Shown: positions 34,856 through 44,545 of the stretch, one piece after another
Position numbering within the stretch: position 1 is the first letter of the stretch
How the letters are laid out: the number at the start of each line of letters is the position of its first letter
Source of the DNA: Clostridium puniceum
GTDB taxonomy: Bacteria > Bacillota > Clostridia > Clostridiales > Clostridiaceae
Direction of reading: 5' to 3'
DNA length: 64,000 nucleotides
Assembly (NCBI RefSeq): GCF_002006345.1
Contig: NZ_LZZM01000148.1
Coordinates: 1-64,000 of the forward strand
Notes under the pieces: generated by a model
What the model was told of the DNA's origin: nothing
What the model saw: only the letters and a program-made list of their open reading frames with translations
Database searches by the model: none
Translations under genes and position numbers: made by a program

Positions 34856-35134
34856 TGAAAAGCGCCTTGTATTTATTATGGCTATAAACCTTATTAATTT
34901 TATATTATGATTAGAAGTTAAGAGTGTTACATGAGTAATTTTTGAAAAACTTGTTTTTATAAAGAAACATAACTTATTTCAAGATAAAATTGAAATAAAT
35001 AGGTAAAAGTATTAGATGAAAAAGAAAAAATACAATAGAAACAAGAAATTAAAGAAAAATTATAAATAATAAACTTTTTATATGATATTATAGTTATAAG
35101 AAAAATATTTTAACAGAAAGTGATGATTAATTTT

Positions 35135-36130
35135 ATGAAAAACATATTACTTTTAAGCACAGGAGGAACTATTGCATCTGCTCCTACTGAAAATGGTCTT
35201 GCACCAGCCATTCAAAGTGATAGCATTTTATCTTTAATTGGTGGAATTGCTTCAAATTACAATATTACAACAAAAGATATTCTTCAGCTTGATAGTTCTA
35301 ATATACAGCCAGAAGAATGGAAGCTAATTGCTAATAGCATATTTGACAATTGTGAAGAGTATGATGGAATAGTAGTTACACATGGAACTGATACTATGGC
35401 ATATACATCATCAGCTCTTTCTTTTATGCTAAGAAATGTTCCAATTCCTGTAGTTATAACAGGTTCACAATTACCGCTTATTAATCCTTTAACAGATGGA
35501 ATTGAAAATTTACGATGTGCTTTTGCCATGGCAGCTAGTGGCGTTGCAGGAGTATTTTTAGCTTTTAATCGTAAGGTTATTTTAGGAAGTCGTGCTGTAA
35601 AGGTTAGAACTACAGGATTTGATGCCTTTGAAAGTGTAAATTCTCCTTATGCTGCAATTATAGATTCAGCTGGCTTGCATATAAATCATGAGGTTATAAA
35701 ACCAGTAAGTGGAGTATTTAAACTTCAAGATTATATATGTAAAGATATATTTTTAATAAAACTGACTCCTGGACTTAATCCAGAAATATTTGATATGCTC
35801 CTTAATATGAATTATAGAGGAATAGTAATAGAAGCATTTGGTGCAGGGGGATTACATTTTATTAGAAGAGATTTAATATCTAAATTAGAAAAAATAGTTG
35901 AAAAGGGAATTAGTGTAGTTGTATGCAGTCAATGCCTTTATGAACGCAGTGATTTTTCAATTTATGAAACTGGAAAATTAGCATTAGAAAAAGGAGTACT
36001 TCAAGGATATGATATGACTACAGAAGCAGCAGTTACTAAGCTTATGTGGGCACTCGGAAAAACAAATGATACTGAGAAAATTAAAGAAATATTTAGTGCA
36101 AGTTTTGTAGGAGAAATAACTATATCATAA
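35135..36130 (+). CDS. ansA: Type I L-asparaginase
   Basis: 331 residues from ATG 35135 (MKNILLLSTGGTIAS); in-frame GTG 35120 and ATG 35123 are alternatives because the ribosome site GAAAGTGA is weak. Both catalytic Thr regions are present: STGGTIAS (first Thr about residue 11) and VVTHGTDTMAYT (THGTDT, with Thr, Asp and downstream Lys in SRAVKVRTTGF). There is no signal peptide, so it is the cytoplasmic type I form that converts asparagine to aspartate and ammonia. It fits the amino-acid catabolic character of the window. No regulator adjacent. Confidence 0.92.
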   Translation: MKNILLLSTGGTIASAPTENGLAPAIQSDSILSLIGGIASNYNITTKDILQLDSSNIQPEEWKLIANSIFDNCEEYDGIVVTHGTDTMAYTSSALSFMLRNVPIPVVITGSQLPLINPLTDGIENLRCAFAMAASGVAGVFLAFNRKVILGSRAVKVRTTGFDAFESVNSPYAAIIDSAGLHINHEVIKPVSGVFKLQDYICKDIFLIKLTPGLNPEIFDMLLNMNYRGIVIEAFGAGGLHFIRRDLISKLEKIVEKGISVVVCSQCLYERSDFSIYETGKLALEKGVLQGYDMTTEAAVTKLMWALGKTNDTEKIKEIFSASFVGEITIS

Positions 36131-36137
36131 AGTGAAA

Positions 36138-36240
36138 CTTGATTCAGGCGGAGTTTAATATCCATCTGAACCTTAGTTGAACTTATACCCTCAAGGGCAC
36201 CTAATTTAGGAACGTGCAACGGTTATCTCTCACTTGAAGA
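36138..36240. repeat. Dispersed structured intergenic element, copy A
   Basis: Starts GTGAAACTT, then TTCAGGCGGA pairs with a downstream CATCTGAA, followed by TTGAACTTAT and a second small hairpin. The same layout appears at 57212-57290, and related forms at 53503-53569 and 61843-61900. No protein is encoded. Confidence 0.5.
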
Positions 36241-36355
36241 AGAAAGCAGATATTTTTAATTTGGTATAATTGCGTTCGCAAGTGCGAGGGAGTGTTACGG
36301 ATGCTAGCTATCGGATAAATACAACAAAAAATTTTATTGATAATTTAGCTAAAGG

Positions 36356-36386
36356 AAAAGACACCAGTGAAAAGGTGTCTTTTTGT
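36356..36386. terminator. Strong intrinsic terminator
   Basis: AAAAGACACC (36356-36365) pairs with GGTGTCTTTT (36374-36383) around a short loop, with T-run on the plus strand and the A-run arm giving a T-run on the minus strand. It is bidirectional, between asparaginase and the LRR fragment. Confidence 0.8.
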
Positions 36387-36398
36387 TAATATTTCTGA

Positions 36399-36880
36399 TT
36401 AGGAGTTTACTATTATTTTGTTGGTATCTATACCACCTAGAATTAAATCTTGTTTCATTTCCTCGATATTTACATATAATATTGTGTTAGATTTTTTTTC
36501 AAAGGAATCTTTGTTTATGCCTTTTACATTATTTGGGATTGATATGCTTGGTAAACTATAACAATCTTCAAATGCATACCACTCTAAGGTAATAACACTA
36601 TCTGGAATTGCATAATCGCTATCTTTTTTTCCTTCAAGGCATCTTATTAATTCAGTTTTTGTTTTATTTAATAATATTCTATTAACACTTGAGTACTTAG
36701 TATTATCATCATTTACAATTATATTTTCTAAATTCTTGCAACCATCAAATGCAGATATGCTAATATGGGTAATATTATTTTGAATTGTTATACTTTTTAA
36801 ATTAGTACAAGTATAAAATGCTTTAGCGTAGATTTGATTTATTTTAATACCATCAATTTCCTTTAGAACGACTATTTTTC
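36399..36880 (-). pseudogene. Orphan BspA-like leucine-rich repeat (LRR_5) fragment
   Basis: A continuous open minus-strand frame of about 155 codons ends at TAA 36399-36401. It contains LRR_5 units: AKAFYTCTNLKSITIQ, ISAFDGCKNLENIIVND, AIPDSVITLEWYAFEDCYSL then PSISIPNNVKGI. It has no ATG, GTG or TTG start; it begins inside the last codons of the SPFH gene in another frame. It is therefore the C-terminal end of a larger LRR protein whose N-terminus was lost or replaced, or a C-terminal extension reachable only by frameshifting from the SPFH gene. Confidence 0.75.
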
Positions 36881-39136
36881 TAATTCTTTAGAATTTATGG
36901 TAGTGTTTAAATTAGTTTCTTGGTTTGTTGGAAGGATAATTTCTTCTTTAGCATTTGCAGCTGGCTCTTCAGTATTATTCATATTTGCCAAGGAACTTAC
37001 TACGGAACCATTTGTGCTAGTCATATTAGCTAAAATCATGCTTAAAATGCCTTCCATTGCATTAGGGGCTTTTCCATCACTTCCTCCCATAATTACTGTT
37101 TGTGGAACAAGAGGAGATTTACTTATCTTAAGAGCTTCTGCAAAGGCTGTTAAGACACTTTGTTGTACTTGCAGCTCTGGTCCTCCATAGGCATCAACTA
37201 AAGCTTTAGCAGCAGTACCTTTTGCAATACCAACCTTTGTTTCTTGTTCAGCAGTAGCTTCTGCAACAGCTTTAATATTTAATGCTTGTGCGGTACCAAC
37301 TTTTTCAAGTTTGAAGGCTTCAGCACCGGCTTGTAATTGTACTTGTTTAGCATTAGCTTCTGCATTTAGTTCGGTAGCCTTAGCATTAGCAGCAGCTTCA
37401 GCTTCTTTTGTATATCTTGAAGCATCTGCTTCTTGTGTTCTTTTATATTTATCAGCTTCAGCGAGTTTTTGTGTTTTCAACGCTAATTGTTCAGCTAATT
37501 TTAATTCAGATTTACCTTTGTTATCTGCAACTTCTATATCAATACTTGATTGTGTAAGAGCTGCTTGAGCTGCACTTTTTGCAATTGCTTCATTTAATTC
37601 TCTTTGCTTTTCAGCTGATTTTTGTTTAGCTTCATTGGTTTTAATTTCTTCTAAAGCAACCTGCCTGTCCCTTAATTGTGCTAGTATTAGCTCAATTCTC
37701 TTATCTGCTGTAGAAGCCGCCGGGGTACCAATTAATACTTCTTGTAACTCTAAGTCATATAATTTGAATTTTTCTTTCATTTCTGCTGAAGCTTGTTCTT
37801 GAATAGAGCTTCTATCTTGAACCAATTCAATTAAGGTCTTAGTTTGACCTATATTTTTAAAATACCCTGCTATCATAGGATCAAGTGATTGTTCAATAAG
37901 CATTTTAATATCACCAAATCTTTGAATTACTGAAGAGGCCTTTCTATAGTCAATATTAAAGACTACAGTAAGTGGTAAATTTGGTTCAAAGGCATCCTTA
38001 GTTATAAGGCTTATTTCTTTTAAGTTATCATCTAATTTATGATCTCCTGATTGGCCGCTAATCCATTTCAATATAACATTGGTAGTAGGGACTGGAACAA
38101 TCTTTCCTGCATAAGTATTGAATGGATATTTACCTGGCATCATGGATTCTTTCCAAATACCTTTCTTGCCTTGCTCAACAAGTTCTCCATGTGAGTAGCT
38201 AGATCCAGATACATCTTCGCCTTTATCGCCAAAATAACTTACAACTACACCAACATATCCAATATCTATTATACTTTTGGGAACTATATCAACATTTGCG
38301 AATAATCTATTTATAAAATAAATACCATCTGTTAATACTTGCATTTGCTTACCTTTTCGACCATTAGCAGCTAGGAATTTTTCTGGTTCTTGGAAGTTAT
38401 TATGGTAAAATTCGTTCGTTATACCTTCACCAACTATGGGAGCAATAATGGCTCCATTATCAGGAGTAGGCCCTTCATTTACAGTAACAATTCCAATTGT
38501 GTCTTTAGTTCTTAAGGAATTCCCTAATTCATCTTCTTCAAGATTTTTTGAGCTTGATATTACTACAGGTAGAAATCCATTTACTTTAAGTAAATCACTT
38601 CTCATAGTTTCTATTTGTGCTGATTCATCTTTTGAAGTAAATATTGAATGAACTTTATCTTTTGTAATAATTATAAATTGAGCTAAATTAAAAGCATAAG
38701 TACCTTCACGAAGAATTTGTCTTTGAGGACCTTTTTGGCCGTTATTGTTTAAAAAGGCAACCACATCTTGAAAAGATTTACTTTCATTAACGACTCTTCC
38801 AAGAGTTTGTCCATCAGCAAGGCTTTCTCCAGATCTTGCAAAGACATAACCTATTTGACCTTGAGGAATAGTAACTAGCCTTACTTTTTTTACTTTATAT
38901 TTAAATGGTGTCTTAAAATGTACTCCAGCTCTAAGTACTTCAGGTTGATAGCCGGCTTCACCCTTTAAGGCAATAAGACCATCTGATGGAACAGAACCTT
39001 TTAAACTCCACCATTTTTCAACTATACCTACTTCATCAGTTCCAATACTAGTGAATCCTATCCCGTACAGTAGTAAAAATAATCCTGCAAGTCCAAGGCC
39101 TGCGAAAATTAGGATTGATATGGTTGTTGAATTCAT
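36872..39136 (-). CDS. Large SPFH/flotillin-like membrane protein
   Basis: 754 residues. An N-terminal membrane anchor (about 5-27, ISILIFAGLGLAGLFLLLYG) is followed by an SPFH/band-7 region in which blocks recur (LRAGVHFKTPFKYKVKKVRL, QVLTDGIYFINRLFANVDIV, SMMPGKYPFNTYAGKIVPV). A long Ala/Glu/Lys/Gln coiled coil (about 480-640, e.g. ADASRYTKEAEAAANAKATE) and a flexible tail complete it. The architecture equals flotillin/YqiK-type scaffolds of membrane microdomains, but it is longer than typical (about 510 aa) because the N-terminal half contains extra repeated SPFH-like segments. There is no NfeD-type partner nearby. The start has a GGAGG site. Confidence 0.85.
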   Translation of the reverse strand: MNSTTISILIFAGLGLAGLFLLLYGIGFTSIGTDEVGIVEKWWSLKGSVPSDGLIALKGEAGYQPEVLRAGVHFKTPFKYKVKKVRLVTIPQGQIGYVFARSGESLADGQTLGRVVNESKSFQDVVAFLNNNGQKGPQRQILREGTYAFNLAQFIIITKDKVHSIFTSKDESAQIETMRSDLLKVNGFLPVVISSSKNLEEDELGNSLRTKDTIGIVTVNEGPTPDNGAIIAPIVGEGITNEFYHNNFQEPEKFLAANGRKGKQMQVLTDGIYFINRLFANVDIVPKSIIDIGYVGVVVSYFGDKGEDVSGSSYSHGELVEQGKKGIWKESMMPGKYPFNTYAGKIVPVPTTNVILKWISGQSGDHKLDDNLKEISLITKDAFEPNLPLTVVFNIDYRKASSVIQRFGDIKMLIEQSLDPMIAGYFKNIGQTKTLIELVQDRSSIQEQASAEMKEKFKLYDLELQEVLIGTPAASTADKRIELILAQLRDRQVALEEIKTNEAKQKSAEKQRELNEAIAKSAAQAALTQSSIDIEVADNKGKSELKLAEQLALKTQKLAEADKYKRTQEADASRYTKEAEAAANAKATELNAEANAKQVQLQAGAEAFKLEKVGTAQALNIKAVAEATAEQETKVGIAKGTAAKALVDAYGGPELQVQQSVLTAFAEALKISKSPLVPQTVIMGGSDGKAPNAMEGILSMILANMTSTNGSVVSSLANMNNTEEPAANAKEEIILPTNQETNLNTTINSKELEK

Positions 39137-39296
39137 AATTTTACCTCCAAAATTTATTGAGTTAATATAAGAATTTTATATTATTTAGTAATACTATTCC
39201 TTTTATACTCAAATGTAAATACTGTAATAAATATTTATTTTTGTATATAATGAAATATGATTATAAAGTTGCTTTGTAATGGGATTTTTATGATTA

Positions 39297-39755
39297 TTAA
39301 TATAATCTAATTAACCAATCATCATCTGATTTGTTACCTTCATACATGAATTCACTATAACAATCTGAGTCAAAAACTTTTAATAAATCCATAAAATCAT
39401 TTACTAACATATAATCTTTTAATGAATCTCTATCAATCCATTTCATTTCTCCTTCATCAGACGAGGTTAAAGTTCCTTTAAATTTATCTGTCTTAAATAA
39501 GAATACAATATATCGTTCATCTTCATCTGTTTGAAATTGCTTTACTCCGCATAATCTAGGTTCTCTTATAGTTAATCCTGTTTCTTCATATATTTTACGA
39601 ATAATTGCTTGAACGAATGATTCTTCTTTTTCAACATGTCCTCATGGAAACGTAAATCCACACCAATCTTTTTTAACTCTGTCTTGAAGTAATATTTTAT
39701 TACCATCGTAAACCATACCCAAAACTGTTACTATGGTTTTTTCACACTTGCTCAT
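39297..39755 (-). pseudogene. Nudix hydrolase (MutT-like) with in-frame TGA
   Basis: From ATG 39755 the frame reads MSKCEKTIVTVLGMVYDGNK, LLQDRVKKDWCGFTFP, TGA (39642-39644), then GHVEKEESFVQAIIRKIYEE-TGL, and on to the stop at 39297. Total about 152 codons, the normal size. The TGA replaces the conserved Gly just before the Nudix box (GGA to TGA). In addition the box has RK where the consensus is RE, so a catalytic Glu is also lost. The double damage argues for a true pseudogene rather than a sequencing error. Confidence 0.85.
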
Positions 39756-39944
39756 TTTTTATCTCCTTACTTAAATAAAATTAAAATCTATAATGAGAAA
39801 TACTTTACTATTTTGTATTAATACATACATATATTGTATTATAATTGTATTTAATTGCAAGTTTTCATATAATATTCTAATAACTTGCCATATGAGTTCA
39901 TAATACATATTGTACTTTTTCCATTTGATACACACCTATAACAT

Positions 39945-39994
39945 ACAAAAAAAGACAGTAATAAATTTTTTATACAAAATTCACTACTGTCTTT
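39945..39994 (-). terminator. Intrinsic terminator of the lysine permease gene
   Basis: Plus-strand AAAGACAGTA (39951-39960) and TACTGTCTTT (39985-39994) form the stem. On the minus strand it is followed by TTTTTTTG. It lies directly after the permease stop. Confidence 0.8.
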
Positions 39995-39998
39995 ATAA

Positions 39999-41480
39999 CT
40001 AATTTAATTCTGGTAAGTCAAGTTCTCCATCAATATCATTATCAGTGCTACTTGAAATGTCTTCAGAGAAGCTTAAATCAACTTCACTTAAAGGAACAAT
40101 TTTAGTTTTATGTTTTACTTTATAGCCTACATATAATGCAATAAATAATGGAATTCCTATATAAGAAGCAATTAAACCTTGCCAGTCAATTCCTTCAGGT
40201 TTTATACAAGAATAACCTTGACCTATTATTATGACTGTACACATTAGTAATGCGAGTATAGGTCCAAAAGGATAGAATAGAGCTTTATATTTTAAAGCAG
40301 ATGCATCCTTACCTTGATAAACAAAGGCTTTTCTGAATCTATAATGACATAATGCTATACCTACCCAAGCTATAAATCCAGCAAGTCCAGATGCAGCAAT
40401 TAACCAAACATAAACTGTACTTTCTGCATAAAGACCAGTTAAGAAACAGGCAGAAGCAATTATAGTAGTTGCAATTACAGAATTTACAGGAACACCTCTT
40501 TTATTAGTGTTTGCAAATATCTTTGGAGCCATGCCATCTTTAGCCATAGAAAATAACATTCTGCTTGATGCATACATACCAGAATTTCCAGCAGATAATA
40601 CTGAAGTTAATATAATGGCGTTCATTAATGAAGCAGCACCAGCAACACCAGCTCTTTCAAATACCATTGTAAATGGGCTTGTATCAACAGTTGCACTAGT
40701 AAATGGAATTATAGCACCTAAAACAATTATTGTACCTAAATAAAATATTAATATTCTCCAAAAAATTGATTTTATAGCTTTTGGAATAGTTTCTTCTGGT
40801 TTTTCACTTTCACCAGCAGCGATTCCTATAAGTTCAGTTCCTTGGAATGAGAAACCTGCAATTAAGAATATAGCAAAGATAGATTTTATACCACCATGGA
40901 AAGGTCCATCCTCTATGACATAATTGTGGAAGCCTACATTTTCGCCACCCATTATACCTAAAATCATTAAAACACCAATTACTAAAAATACAAGAACAGT
41001 AACTACTTTTATTCCAGCAAACCAGTATTCTGATTCACCGTATGCTTTTGATGATAAAATATTTAATCCTACTATTAGTGCTAAAAATAATACGCTCCAA
41101 ACGAAACCACTAACATCAGGTAACCAATACTTCATTATTAAAGAACCAGCAACCAGTTCTGCTGCTATTGTAATAGCCCAGTTATACCAATAATTCCACC
41201 CAAGGGCAAAGCCTAGAGCTGGGTCAATAAATTTAGTTGCATAAGAACTGAACGAACCTGAAATTGGCATATGAGTTGCCATTTCTCCAAGACTTGTAAT
41301 TAAGAAATATACCATAATACCTACAAGTCCATAGGCTAATAATGCACCTCCAGGACCGGCTTGTCCTAGAGTATCACCCATTGCAACAAATATACCTGTA
41401 CCAATAGAACCTCCTAAAGCAATCATGTTTAAATGTCTTGCTTTTAAACCTCTTTTTAACTCGTGATTTTTTTCACTCAT
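39999..41480 (-). CDS. lysP: Lysine-specific amino acid permease (APC family)
   Basis: 493 residues from ATG 41480, placed by AAGGAGG; the upstream frame to 41564 is not used. It has twelve predicted helices and the AAT/LysP fingerprints: LKRGLKARHLNMIALGGSIG, GTGIFVAMG, GEMATHMPISGSFSSYATKF, GFALGWNYWYNW, FSFQGTELIGIAAGESEKP. It imports lysine with protons. The specificity call rests on the lysine riboswitch in its leader (41641-41805) as well as family resemblance. The C-terminal tail is acidic (DISSSTDNDIDGELDLPEL). Confidence 0.9.
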   Translation of the reverse strand: MSEKNHELKRGLKARHLNMIALGGSIGTGIFVAMGDTLGQAGPGGALLAYGLVGIMVYFLITSLGEMATHMPISGSFSSYATKFIDPALGFALGWNYWYNWAITIAAELVAGSLIMKYWLPDVSGFVWSVLFLALIVGLNILSSKAYGESEYWFAGIKVVTVLVFLVIGVLMILGIMGGENVGFHNYVIEDGPFHGGIKSIFAIFLIAGFSFQGTELIGIAAGESEKPEETIPKAIKSIFWRILIFYLGTIIVLGAIIPFTSATVDTSPFTMVFERAGVAGAASLMNAIILTSVLSAGNSGMYASSRMLFSMAKDGMAPKIFANTNKRGVPVNSVIATTIIASACFLTGLYAESTVYVWLIAASGLAGFIAWVGIALCHYRFRKAFVYQGKDASALKYKALFYPFGPILALLMCTVIIIGQGYSCIKPEGIDWQGLIASYIGIPLFIALYVGYKVKHKTKIVPLSEVDLSFSEDISSSTDNDIDGELDLPELN

Positions 41481-41551
41481 TTTATTTATCCTCCTTATGG
41501 TTTTAAAATTCCATAAGTAATTAACTAAGATAATATAAAGATTTAACCAAT

Positions 41552-41583
41552 AAAAAAATGCCATGAAAGCATATTCATGACAT
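41552..41583 (-). terminator. Riboswitch-controlled terminator in the lysP leader
   Basis: Minus-strand ATGTCATGAA and TTCATGGCAT (plus 41574-41583 and 41558-41567), followed by six U, lie between the lysine aptamer and the lysP start. This is the expression platform expected to form when lysine is bound and stop transcription. Confidence 0.8.
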
Positions 41584-41640
41584 AAAATACGAAATATATT
41601 TATAAATAAATATATGAAATCCGCATATGTTTATTGAAAA

Positions 41641-41805
41641 TAGCTCTCCACAAAATAAATTGTGACAGTCTTATGCATATTTTACATAAGCCCAGTAAAC
41701 AGCAGTAAAGAAATTTGCTATTCACTTCGGCGAAAAATCCTTTCGTATTACTTCACTGATCTTACCTCCATAATACTACTATTAAGTTTCGCACCTCTAC
41801 CTAAG
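41641..41805 (-). promoter_or_regulatory. Lysine riboswitch (L box)
   Basis: On the minus strand the order of conserved blocks is that of the lysine aptamer: GGTAGAGGTGCGAA, AAGGATTTTTCGCCGAAG, TTACTGCTG...CTGGGC, ATAAGACTGTCAC and terminal GTGGAGAGCTAT. Size (about 165 nt) and block spacing fit. It precedes lysP and a terminator, so high lysine should repress uptake. Confidence 0.93.
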
Positions 41806-41811
41806 TTATTT

Positions 41812-42460
41812 ACTTGTTATTTTATAAATAATTATGTGGGTAAATTAAAAAAAAGTCAATATAAATATAATATTTCATATATAATATTATATTTATAAAG
41901 TATAATGTGAAAATTTAATTGAATATATTAACAATTTAGAAAAATTATAAAAATAATATGAGAAAATTATAGATATTAGGGTAGAAGTTTTAAGTTAATA
42001 TCAATTAGTTTATTCCCCAATAATTAATAAATATAATTGAAAAACTTTTTGGCTAGTGGTTCCATTTCCATCTAGAAAAGAAGTTTTAAAATTTTTATAT
42101 AAAAAATTACAGATTAATTAATATTGTGCATAATTGTACATATATAAGGTTAAAATAGTATTTCAAGGTGGAAATAACAAAATATGAAGAAATACATATG
42201 TCCTCCGTAGGTTGACATATGGAGGAATATAGGATACTATAGAATTCGTCAATAAGTAACATTTCTATTGATAGATTATTAATTATAGAGTGAAATTATT
42301 AATTAATATAAATAATTTTATGGAGAAATTTAAAGAATAAAAAAGTGACTGCAAGAGTTAAGATGTGATTTTTTTAATATTCTAAGTGAAAAATACACTT
42401 TGTATTAGTAGATTCTTTTTATGACGCATTAAATTGAAATAAAACGGGAGGGCTATTTTT
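41812..42460. other. Long regulatory gap before the liv operon
   Basis: No gene found. CATATGTC (42195-42202) and GACATATG (42214-42221) form an 8-bp inverted repeat that overlaps a possible promoter: TTGACA at 42212-42217 and TACTAT at 42235-42240, 17 bp apart. An operator controlling the liv operon is plausible. The leader would be about 215 nt. Confidence 0.4.
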
Positions 42461-43633
42461 ATGAAAAGGAAAATTTCTTTGCTTTTGGTACTGGCTATGA
42501 CAAGCTCGATTATGCTGGCAGGGTGCAGTAATGTTAAAACAAATAAAAAAGCATATATAGAAAGTGATGTTATTAAAATTGGAGTATTTGAACCAATGAC
42601 AGGGGCAAATGCAGCTGGTGGTCAGCTTGAAGTTGACGGGGCAAAACTTGCAAATAAACTTTATCCAACAGTTCTTGGTAAGAAGGTAGAATTAGTTTTT
42701 GCTGACAATAAGTCAGATAAAGTTGAAGCTGCAAGCGCAGCAGCAAACCTTATTGAACAGGAACATGTTAATGCTATTATAGGAAGCTGGGGTAGTGGAA
42801 ACTCTATGGCAGCAGGGGATATTGTAATGGAAGCACAGGTTCCAGCAGTTGGAGCATCATGTACAAATCCACTAGTAACAGCAGGTAATGATTATTATTT
42901 CAGAGTTTGCTTTATAGATCCTTTTCAAGGAACAGTTATGGCAAAATATGCAGCTAGTAAATTGCAAGCAAAAAAGGTAGCTCTTCTTCAAGAAGTTTCT
43001 AGTGACTATTCAGTAGGTATTAGTAAATTTTTCAGTGATGAATTTATTAAAATTACAGGAGATAAAAATGCTATTGTAGCTAAATCTAACTACAATACAG
43101 GAGATCAAGATTTTACAGCTCAGCTTACAAATATAAAGAGTAATAATCCAGATGTAATATTTGCTCCAGGTAATTTTACAGAAGGAGCTATGATAGTAAA
43201 ACAAGCTAGACAGCTTGGTATAACAGTACCTATTATAGGGGGAGATACTTGGGAAACACCTGAATTTATAGATATAGGTAAAGAAGCAGTAGAAGGCACA
43301 GTATTCTCAACTTTCTTTGCAAGTGAAACTCCTATAACTTCAGAGTCAAAGACTTTCCTAGATGCATATAGAAAAGAATTTAATAAAGAACCAGCAGCAG
43401 TTTCAGCTTTATCTTATGATGCTTATATAGTGATATTAGATGCTATAAAGAGAGCAGGTACTGCAGATCCCGTTAAAATAAGGGATGAAATTGCAAAGAC
43501 AACGAACTTTCCAGGCGCAGCTGGAGTAATTACAATTGATGAAAACAATAATGCAGTAAAAGATGCGGTTTTAAAAGTAGTTAAAGATGGTAAATTTACT
43601 TATCTTGATACAATAAAACCAGAACAAAATTAA
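42461..43633 (+). CDS. livJ: Branched-chain amino acid ABC transporter, substrate-binding lipoprotein
   Basis: 390 residues. A lipoprotein signal with lipobox MLAGC (Cys about 22) is followed by a type I periplasmic-binding fold of the LivJ/LivK family: VIKIGVFEPMTGANAAGG, GSWGSGNSMAAGDIVMEA, TNPLVTAGNDYYFRVCFID, ALSYDAYIVILDAIKRAG. It captures Leu, Ile or Val (or a related amino acid) outside the cell and delivers it to LivHM. The start follows GGGAGG. It is first gene of a complete five-gene operon. Confidence 0.92.
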   Translation: MKRKISLLLVLAMTSSIMLAGCSNVKTNKKAYIESDVIKIGVFEPMTGANAAGGQLEVDGAKLANKLYPTVLGKKVELVFADNKSDKVEAASAAANLIEQEHVNAIIGSWGSGNSMAAGDIVMEAQVPAVGASCTNPLVTAGNDYYFRVCFIDPFQGTVMAKYAASKLQAKKVALLQEVSSDYSVGISKFFSDEFIKITGDKNAIVAKSNYNTGDQDFTAQLTNIKSNNPDVIFAPGNFTEGAMIVKQARQLGITVPIIGGDTWETPEFIDIGKEAVEGTVFSTFFASETPITSESKTFLDAYRKEFNKEPAAVSALSYDAYIVILDAIKRAGTADPVKIRDEIAKTTNFPGAAGVITIDENNNAVKDAVLKVVKDGKFTYLDTIKPEQN

Positions 43634-43649
43634 ATTAGGCGGTGAAAAT

Positions 43650-44543
43650 ATGGACTTAACTACATTCATGCAAAACTTAGCAAATGGAATTTCAGTGGGA
43701 AGTTTATATGCACTTATAGCTATAGGTTATACTATGGTTTATGGAATATTAAAGCTTATAAACTTTGCACATGGAGATATATTTATGATGGCTGCTTACT
43801 TCGCGTTTTTTGGAGTAGCTACCTTTGGACTTCCTTGGTATTTTGCTTTTATAATAGCTATAGCTATAACAGCACTACTAGGAGTGGGAATTGAATTTAC
43901 AGCTTATAGACCACTTAGAGGTGCACCCAAGATTTCTGTTTTAATTTCAGCAATTGGGGTATCCTTCTTACTTGAAAATTTAGCAGTTGTTTTATTTGGT
44001 GGAAGACCAAAAGCATTTCCGGATGTTAAATTATTTACAGACGTAGTAGTTATAGGTGGGGTTTCTATTCAAAAGCTTACATTTATAATTCCAATTGTTA
44101 CAATAGCGTTATTATTTGCTTTATTACATTTAGTTAATAATACTAATGTTGGTATGGCAATGAGAGCAGCATCAAAAGATGTTGAAACAGCAAGGCTTAT
44201 GGGCATAAATGTAAATAGAATAATTTCTTTTACCTTTGCTGTAGGATCTGGACTAGCTGGAGTTGGGGCTATGATGTGGTGTGTTAAATATCCACAAATA
44301 GGTGCGCTTATGGGAATGATGCCTGGGTTAAAATGTTTTATTGCTGCTGTTATAGGTGGTATTGGTGATATAAAAGGAGCCGTTATTGGAGGTTTTGTCC
44401 TTGGATTGACTGAAATTATGTTAGTTGGTTTCTTCCCAAGTTTAACTGGATATAGAGATGCATTAGCATTTATATTATTAATAGTAATATTATTATTTAA
44501 GCCTACTGGAATAATGGGCAAAAATTTAACAGAGAAGGTGTAA
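43650..44543 (+). CDS. livH: Branched-chain amino acid ABC permease LivH
   Basis: 297 residues, about eight membrane helices: LYALIAIGYTMVYGILKLIN, NFAHGDIFMMAAYF (the LivH hallmark), and the cytoplasmic ATPase-contact loop with MRAASKDVETARLMGINVN. It starts 16 bp after livJ behind GGCGGTG and ends 2 bp before livM. It forms the translocation pore with LivM. Confidence 0.93.
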   Translation: MDLTTFMQNLANGISVGSLYALIAIGYTMVYGILKLINFAHGDIFMMAAYFAFFGVATFGLPWYFAFIIAIAITALLGVGIEFTAYRPLRGAPKISVLISAIGVSFLLENLAVVLFGGRPKAFPDVKLFTDVVVIGGVSIQKLTFIIPIVTIALLFALLHLVNNTNVGMAMRAASKDVETARLMGINVNRIISFTFAVGSGLAGVGAMMWCVKYPQIGALMGMMPGLKCFIAAVIGGIGDIKGAVIGGFVLGLTEIMLVGFFPSLTGYRDALAFILLIVILLFKPTGIMGKNLTEKV

Positions 44544-44545
44544 AA

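Noticed and set aside
36131..36355. Known riboswitch after the asparaginase gene
   Set aside because: The structured sequence has no recognised aptamer blocks and lies between convergent genes; it is better grouped with the dispersed element family.
41662..41898. 78-codon plus-strand open frame before the liv operon
   Set aside because: It lies antisense to the lysine riboswitch and has no ribosome site; the conserved aptamer explains the sequence.
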